DNA of 64,000 nt, taken from the NCBI RefSeq assembly GCF_950023065.1, contig NC_088678.1:14560580-14624579 (forward strand), read 5' to 3'. A model generated the notes under the pieces. It had not been told where the DNA came from and did no database searches. It saw only the letters and a list, made by a program, of their open reading frames with translations. The position numbers and the translations under genes were made by a program. The first letter of the stretch is position 1, and each line of letters begins with the position of its first letter. This stretch comes from Planococcus citri (Eukaryota > Arthropoda > Insecta > Hemiptera > Pseudococcidae). Of this stretch, positions 50,201 to 59,200 are shown piece after piece.

Positions 50201-53200
50201 AAAAAACATAATTTAAATTCTACAGTTTTAAAAGCCAAAAAAATAACTCCCGCATTAAAAAAAACTCGTTTTTGGGTATCTCGAAACAAAAAGTTTCAAA
50301 ATCTCTCGGCCGAGTAAAGCATGGGCGAATTTGTTCACATTTTAGAATAAACAGATTTCACATTTGAGACCTCCTAAAATAAATTTTAAAAAATTGAATA
50401 ACAATTTTAATAAGATATAAATAATTAAATCAATTAGCAAAATAGATATTTTTCTCCCATATCAATGGACAAATTTCCAGTCGACACCTCTTCCCCCCTC
50501 AAAAACTTCAATATACCTAGCTTCTGTTTTGGAAATAGGGACTAACATGATATTTGCCCCAGGCCCGCATCGGCTCTCGAGGACCCTGGTCTTTGATGAT
50601 CAAGTATTTGAAAAAGTGTTTTCAGCTGAAATGGGAACTACTCGAGAACTCCGCCTCCGATTTGATCAGAACATTCAGAACTACGATTTTAGAAAGTGCA
50701 AGGTCTGAAACTGCCACAATAAAGATTTCGGCAGTCCAAATTGGTTTTTTGCGAATTTTGAAAATTGAAAAAAATTGTCCATTTTTAACGATTTGTGACT
50801 TGTGTGTGTATTTTTTTAAAAAAGCATTATTCAGTGAAAATTATAGAAATTAGTCCTGAAACTGATACACATGTCAACTTTCCAAAACCGAATTCCAACA
50901 TTTTGAGCTTCCAGCTTGATTTTTGAATTCTCCAGAATTTTCGAATTTCTCCAGAAAATGTGAGAATTCATTGGGCTGCAAAAAATCGGTTTTTGGCTTA
51001 TTCTTGGTCTGCTTTTGTAATGAGTTATCCAAATTTTGGCTTATTTCCAGGCAAAAACCTTGAGTGCGTTTTTTGACCAGCACAATTACCTATTTATGGG
51101 GAAGGGAGGGGAGGGGGAGTAAGAAACATTGTATTATTAGCAAATCTGAAATAAAATTCATTATTAATTCAATAAATTATAACTCGAGATGTTTCTCTTA
51201 TAAATATTTACAGTGGAATAAAAACAATAATTTTATCAATTTAGAAGATAAAAGTTTGAAGTAGCCAACAATAAATACAATAACATCCAAAAAACATATG
51301 AACTTACCTACAAAATATAGCCAAATATAATTAACCGTCGAAATATTTTATTTTTATTTAAAATTAATCCCCAACAAGAAACGAAATATTCTACTTCAAA
51401 ATTTACTTTAATTAAAATTAAGTTCTAAAGGGTACAATTTTTTAATGGGTCTCATTAATATACCAGTTTTGACTTCGACATTTGCTGAACAAATATTTCT
51501 GTCACTGCTAATATGAAGCTGATCAACTACTACACCTGATCTCCATTTTCCTCTCAAAACATCCTCTTCTATTAATACAGGTTCTCCAACACTTGGTACT
51601 CGACAAACAGCGTTTCTTTGTATAGAATTGCCCTTTTCAGGTAAATTGGATAAGTAGTCTTTATACCAAATAGACCAAAACAATTGTAAACCTCTTTTAG
51701 ATGAATTCCAAAGGTTTGCTAACTCGGATCTCGTATTAACAACACCCAATTCGTTGTTGACTGAAATGTGACTTTGATTACAATAAAATGAGCTGGAAGT
51801 GATGGCATCTTCAATATCACCAGAAACATACGCGAGCAGTCTTGAGTTTAATACATTTTTGATTTCTTTTAACATTGTTCTCAAGTTTTCAAAATTAATC
51901 ATGCCAGAAACTGTTTTTTTTAAATACATTTCTTCACTGACAGAATCAAACGCTCGTACACACCTCCCATCCAGGGAGCATTTTCAGGAATAAACTTCCA
52001 TTCGATATTATTTTTGAGTAAGAAGGAATACAAATTCGTTACTTTCTTAATTTTTCTCTCCAAATGTGATCGATGAAAGATTAAAATTTTTTAAATTGTG
52101 CGGCATTATCGGAAATGATCTTTTTCGGCGTGTTTCTCTCATCCTTTCTAAATTGATAAAATTATTGTTTTTATTCCACTGTAAATATTTATAAAGAAAC
52201 ATCTCGAATTATAATTTATTGAATTATTAATGAATTTTATTTCAGATTTGCTAATAATACAATTTTTCTCAGGGGGGGGGGGGAGGGGATGGAACAAAAT
52301 TTTAATTTCAAAGAATTTTTCAAATTGACGCAAATGACTGTATCTTGCATAGAAAAACAACCACTCGTATAAGAATTTTAAAAGTTTTGAGCAATTCTAG
52401 AGCCTTGAGCACGATATTTGATTTCTATAAAACATTCCTCTAAAAAGCGCGGGAATTACTGTAGGCAGTTATTCTCGGGCTACTGAACGTTTGAGCTGAT
52501 TTCCCGCCAAATTCATATCTCAGTTTTTTTTCTTTTTTTTGACTAACACTTCCTATTTTTAAAACATGGTCAAAAAATGCACTCGAGGCAATTATTGCCT
52601 GGAAATTGGCTCAAATGTGAATAAAAATATTGAGCAGGTCGAGAATAAGCCATATAACTAACTCGATTATCAGGAGACCGAATCAATGTCCACACCCTCT
52701 GGAGGAATTCAAAAATTACAGAGGAATCGAAAATTGCGCAGGAGGCTTCAGGATGGTCTGAAATGACGAAATTTGTTTTGGGAATGTTATTATCAGCTTC
52801 ACGAAAAATTTTCATCATTTGTACTGAATATACAATCTACATTTTTTAAAAGAACAAAATCCGCAATTTAAGATTTTTAAAAATTCGCCAAAAATTGAGA
52901 AATCAATTCATGCACTGCAATTCCCCCCAAATGGGATGTTTCAACACTTCGCTGGTGGCTAAAATTCTGAAATTTTTGCTTTTCAGAATCTTATTTTTTG
53001 TAAAATTTTTGCTCTTGCTTAATCGTTTGGGTTTGATGAGTTATCTTTGAGTCAATGCAATTGCAATAATATTGAAGAAGCAAAAAAAAATCTTGGTTGA
53101 TGGTCAAAATTCTGAAATTTTTGCTTTCAAACCATTTCTTTTGTTGTAAAATTTTCGCCCTTGCTTCATGCCCGGTAAAAATTTCAAATCCCATCCGCCC

Positions 53201-56200
53201 TTGTTTCACCCCCCCCCCTCCAATCCTCTCCTCGATATTTATCAATTTCTCTCGCTAATAAACAAAAAAAGTAATGAGTCAACTTTAACAATTACCTAAA
53301 TGAAAATTTTGAAACTTTTGACTTCATACATTTTTAAAGAAAATTCTCTTCCTATGTACATTCGAAAAAAAAAAAAACGAATATGACTGACTTAGAATGC
53401 AGCTGACACGTGACCACCCACGACACGAGTTCATTACCTCATACTTTTCTTCATTTCCCTAGTTAGCGAACCACTTTTTTTAATACTAAAAATAAACGAA
53501 TAAAAAAAATTCAATTAAACTCACCAACAAGTCAACATCCTGTTTTCTTACAAGTACGAGTAAGTAGATCCATTACTCTGTAAAAAATTTTTAAAAAAAA
53601 TCATAAAATTAAAAAATAATTTCTAAACCAAACTCAGTATCTAAAAACTAATACAAAAAATAATAATTGAAACATTTCCACAACGAAAATACCCCAATGA
53701 TGAAATAAAATTGTTCCGAGGTACATAGGTATTTTGAGCGAAATTCCTCATTTAGAATAATGCACAATGCCTGTATTTTCACGCTCCCTAGAGAAAAAAC
53801 ACAGGTACAGTACACACGACGACCTTGCCAAAATTTATTGAAACACGTCGGTCATTAGCAGACCACTTGTACCACCTTGAAAATTCCAACTACCCGATTA
53901 CCTATACCTACCTAGGAGTACTTGTGTGATACAACGAAACTAAGCAAATTATTGAAAATCCAACCCACGAGACAATCATCATTATATTATAATTAATCAG
54001 CTGGCTCGTTTTATAATACACATCCATCGAGTTAAGCCGCCTATTAAAAGAATTACTTCGATGGAACCTTTATTTTTAAAACACCAACGTCACACATTTT
54101 CATAAAAAGCGCCGTCGTCGACTATTTATAGTACTTCCATTAAATTAATGACTATGTCTTTTGGCGAATCATTTCCTAGGTTTCGAGTATAAAGTATTCG
54201 CGAACAAGCGCCTCTTTGTAGTATCAAAGACATACCAGCAATTTGTGAATAATTGAATGATACCATGTGTGGATTTAGATTTTGTAAAAGAAATTTCAAC
54301 TGGGCGAAATCCTCTTCGAGTTGATCGTTCGATACACATTGATTTTTATCGAGCGTATAAAATTTTAACGCTCCGGAGTCTTTATTAGTTTTTAATTGCT
54401 GAATCAAACTTTATATGGAGGCTTAAAAAGCACTTTGTTTATTTCCAGTGTCAATTTATGATCAATTTATAGCTCAGAGAACACAACTTGTACAATGTTG
54501 CAGCTGTACATAGCCAATCATCTAATGCATTTTGTAAAAGTGTATAATATACAGTTAGATGTCCTTTTAGGGCAAGGAGATGACTTTTCAATACAAACAA
54601 TCGCTGAAGATGGTTCGCCAACTACGTCCATTTGTCCATTAGCAAATATTTCGAGACTTAAAAAAATTCACATAAAAGGAAAGCAAATGCAAAGCAAATT
54701 ACAATTATACTAAAATGCGATTCTACATCGAATTCGCCTCCTTGCAAGTCACACATCGACCAGCATCCTTTGAGAAAAACGTCACGAAAATGTAATACCA
54801 AATAGAAAATCCTTCGAAAAACTACCTAAAGGTATTTAGTAGAAAGGTCGACGTCGTTTCCTCCTCTTCTGCCCCTTCTATCTCGAACGAATAAAATCAA
54901 ACCAGCCTTCAGTTTGAAACCAACTAGAGTGTGAAATCATCGAAAGACATTTTTTACACGGATAAATTTTCTGGACAGTACACCTCGCCGATATACAAGA
55001 GGAACACTCGAAAGAAAATAACGATTTTTTTTTCACTTCTTCCACAGCAGTGTGAAGTTTGGCGCGTCAAAATACCAAAATTTGTATTCAATAAAGTCCT
55101 CTCGCATCATTATCATGTGCATAATACGTGAAACGTTCTCCATTTCTATGAAAAATAAGCACCCTCTAATGATATTTTTTATGCTGATGTACTCGCATTA
55201 AGGTGTATAATAGAACACTAAGTGAGGTTCTATTCTTCGCTTCGTAATTTATCGTCTGTGGTTGCAAAAGAAAATTTTTCAAGAAAGCGAAATTTTTCAA
55301 CCAACGAGTTGCCAGTGACGACGACGTAGAATTAATTTAACTTGCGGTAACTGTACCTAACCTACCTAGCTATACAGCAAACGATTGAAAAAAGGCTTCA
55401 ATTTTTTTTCATTTCTAGCTTAAAAAAGTAAATACGAATAAAATTTTTCAACCAAGTTACCGCAAAGTCTTTTTGATTAAATTGGAACTCTTCGCAGAAT
55501 CGTGCATTTGGTGAAAAAGCCACATTTCAAAGAAGTAAAAAACCTATTAATTTTTTCCCCTAGCCTGGAATAAAAATCCAGTTTTTAATTATTTCTCGAT
55601 ATTTTTCCAACACAACAATGGTAACGGCGATCTCGATTTAATATCTATGTATCTGTTAGACCATCTTCTTCAATACTTTGGAAAACTTTATAAAACTTAC
55701 GCTTCCTTTAGCACGAATCTTCAATTATGAAAATACTCAACGTGCAGAAAGCAAACAATAGAGTTGCCTCAGACATATCTGAAAATTTTAGAAAACTTTT
55801 GCCAACTATGGCGAGTCAAAAGCACAAAACATTTATATAGTTTTTATCAAACCCGATGCGAAAAAGGAGGTATAAAAAACCCACAACTTGGAGAATAAAC
55901 ATGCTCGTTATCGTATCGCTATAGAGATGCCTAGTTGCCTACTCAACGCCTTATCACCTACGCTATTAAATTCGTTGGCGGAAATCCTCAGCTGGGGGTG
56001 GAATGACGACGGTGGCGGAATATTTGGCAAAAACCAGCACGTGATTGGTATTCAATTCACGAAACGAAAATCGCGCATTCAGTCGGTAGCTTTTTCATTT
56101 TTTTAAATAGTCTACATGAATATTACTACGCGAGTCTTCGTATACAATAATAAATGAAAATGAAAGCTTCGTTATATAATAATAGCGTGGCGGTGACGAC

Positions 56201-59200
56201 GATGGAGAAAATAAAATGAGGAAAAATCAATTGCGAAGGCGAAATGTTGTTTTTGATTGTTATTTTATTATAGGTTGCTGTTTATTTACCCTTGTAAAAT
56301 GGTTACTTTTAAAAAATATTTTTATCAAATTAAATTTTTTATTGAGCTGAGAGTATTTTTCTTCGGTGCTCATTTAGGTAGGTGGGTACGATTATACGTA
56401 TTCCTAGAGTTGTATACAAAATAGGTACACCATTAGCCCATTACCCTGTTTATGCCATGAGATGCCCCTCGTCCATATTCGTCGCGTCGGTGCATTCATG
56501 CAACCCGAATGTTAAACGTATACAAATGGCGATTAAGTTGCCTAATCGATTACCTTATATTCACGCCATGAAATATCCTAGTTGCTGGGCGAAAGTTTAG
56601 GCAACTTATTCGATGTGGACGTTGAAAGAATACGCTGCTCGTGACATTTTCGAATTTATACTAACACAAAGTATAAGTATACATATTATTGGTCGGATTA
56701 ATACATAAATAATTTATCGTATTGCGAACAATAACCTCGGACATTTATATCAATTTTCATTTGGAACTTTATCGAGCTGGTTTTTTGTTATTTTATTCAT
56801 TTGGTAGAAGTAAAAAAAAAAAAAAGAAAAAAGGTGAAAAAACCGAGCACGTTTCGTGTAAAAATGAGTAGTTTTTATTGATTTTGCTCTTATAAGGAAA
56901 GGTTTATCTATAATAGGATGCTTTATTGCTTTACAGGCAAAGACTTGAAAAAAGGAAGAATTTGGCTAGTTATATGTACAGTAAAAGCTCGTTATAACGC
57001 TTTTGGTTGTAACGCTGATTTCCTCTGGTCCCTAGACAACCCCATTTAAACCAATGTAAAATTAATCACGATATAACGCTCATGAGCGATTATAAATCGT
57101 GTTTTAACGCTCTAAAATTCAAGAAAAATTAAATTTTTTTTAGTAATTTTGACAACAAAAAACCACTTTTTGCGACAAAAAAGCAAAATTTTCTTAGACA
57201 GTTATTGCATAATCTTCTAAATGTAATTCTTTTTGCATGCCCAACTTGAGACCATTGCAGAATTGAAACCCAGGGCTCTATTCAGCTCAATGAACAAATC
57301 TTGAATTACTACATAAAAGAACATGAGTACCATATTTTCTTATTCCTAAACCCACATCCTCAATACTAGTCAATAAGCAATCCTTGTAAAAGATAGACAT
57401 AATACTTGATAAAAGTAACTTGATATTATAAATAGGGTCACTAAAAATCCAAGATCACAAACTCAATATTCGGATTCAGTTATTCTGGCTGATCCTTTAA
57501 ACGACTGAATGGAGTCTCGATGTTTAGAAAAACAAGTAGCGTGCAGTAGATCTTTGTTAACAAAGTACCCAGTTAGCATCCAGCTACAGAGGCAAGCTTG
57601 TGCGTGTAATTAAAAAATCTTACATGCATTTATCAACATTACATGCCAAGTACCAGGGACCACCGGTTATTAGCTGAGCTAACAGATCACACATGTCATC
57701 TATTAGCGGAATCAAAAAGCTAAAACTGGTTCGAGCATCTATAGAGGTCAACACTGAGGAGCTCAGGGTCTCTAAACAACCCGGCTAGATCCAAAGTGCT
57801 TGGCGACTGCTTATATGCCACTGCGATTATTCTAGGGAATCGACATTTTTTTGAGCTAACATGTATGATGTAGTAGTTTCCTGTTGCTTTCTACGCTATC
57901 TACAAAGTAGCTCATACATCGCTGGCCAGGTTTTTACAACCCTGAGTTCAGTAATCACTGCTACCTATAGGTGCTCAACCAGTTACAGCTTTTTGATACT
58001 GGCAACAGATTGCGCGCATTTCTGTTGCCTCTGCTGTTCTGGTGCTTGGAGCTTAACATGTAATAGATGTTAAATGTACTACAATGTATACATTACATGT
58101 TAACACCTGGGTCTCTAGCAGGATTTGAACCCACGACCTCTTGTTCAGAAAGCCGTGGCTCAACCCACTACGCCACCAAACTACAAATCCCTTTATGTAA
58201 TTAAAATTGTTTGGTCCTGATCTTTTATATCTCATTATACATTGAAATTCCATTGGTTATTGTAATTGAAATTGAAGCATCAGATAATGTTATAACTTTC
58301 AACTGATTTTAATACGTTTTTATATAGTTTTTATATTATGTTTTTTACACTTTTTCACCCAGTTTTTGCCTAATTTTTCTGAAATTTCTAGTGATGGAAT
58401 ATTATCGATATTTTGGGATATCGATATCGTCAAAATGTCAAAGGTCTTATATCGATATATACTTATCGGCATTTTTTGACATTTATAAAAAGACCACAAA
58501 ACAGCTGATTTTTCATGAAAAGAGAAACTAAATCAACTCTAAGGTGTTTCTATTCCTCATTCTTTGCTTTTTTAGCATCTAGATACCTATTTGGCGTTTC
58601 AAACTTTAAAGACATAATGATGAGTCATTGATGACGTAATGTCAACATTTCACTATCCTACAGATATGGCCCATGGCTACCATTAATAGCTGCAATAATC
58701 AATATTTTACCCTAGTAGAGTCTGGAAATGCTCAAAAAGAGCAAAAAACACCTCGCACAATTCATTTACAGAGTTTTTGCATAATTTTCAAAAATTTTCC
58801 AATAAGTATATTATCTGATATCACATTTTTCATATTGATAAATATTGGTACACTCACATATCGATATATATCAATAATATCCCACCACTACAAATTTCAG
58901 ACTTTTTTCTCATTGACTTCATTTTTAATACTTTTTTCATAACTTTTTGGAAGTTTCAACCTATCTTCAACACTTTTTCTCGCAATTTGTGCTAAATTTC
59001 AGTTCAATCACTACATACTCGTATTTAGCATAAAATTGATCATGTAAAAATTTCTCAATTGGTTTGTGTAATAAGTTGCTTAATGTTATTAAATTGGGCT
59101 GGGACAAATGTTATAAGATTAAGCGGGTTTTACTGTATTAGTGGAAGCTCAAAAATAAATTTCCATGAGATATGTAATCAACACAATAGAGGCAACATCA

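Larger units (their letters stand above)
53351..56976. other. Single-copy island in SIK intron 1
   Basis: Mostly unique DNA. Besides the two ORFs described separately, ORFs at 55888-56106 and 56382-56600 have no domain or exon structure. An A16 run interrupted by G is near 56813. Confidence 0.4.
56979..59135. mobile_element. pogo/Tigger-like TA-flanked element, non-autonomous, with nested insertions
   Basis: The left end CAGTAAAAGCTCGTTATAAC (56979) and the right end, as complement CAGTAAAACCCGCTTAATCT (ending 59135), are related terminal inverted repeats. Both abut TA (56977-56978; 59136-59137). CAGTAAAA-type ends with TA duplication are usual for pogo/Tigger elements. No transposase frame remains. 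The interior carries a foldback structure with a tRNA-SINE and a hAT-type MITE. Confidence 0.7.
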
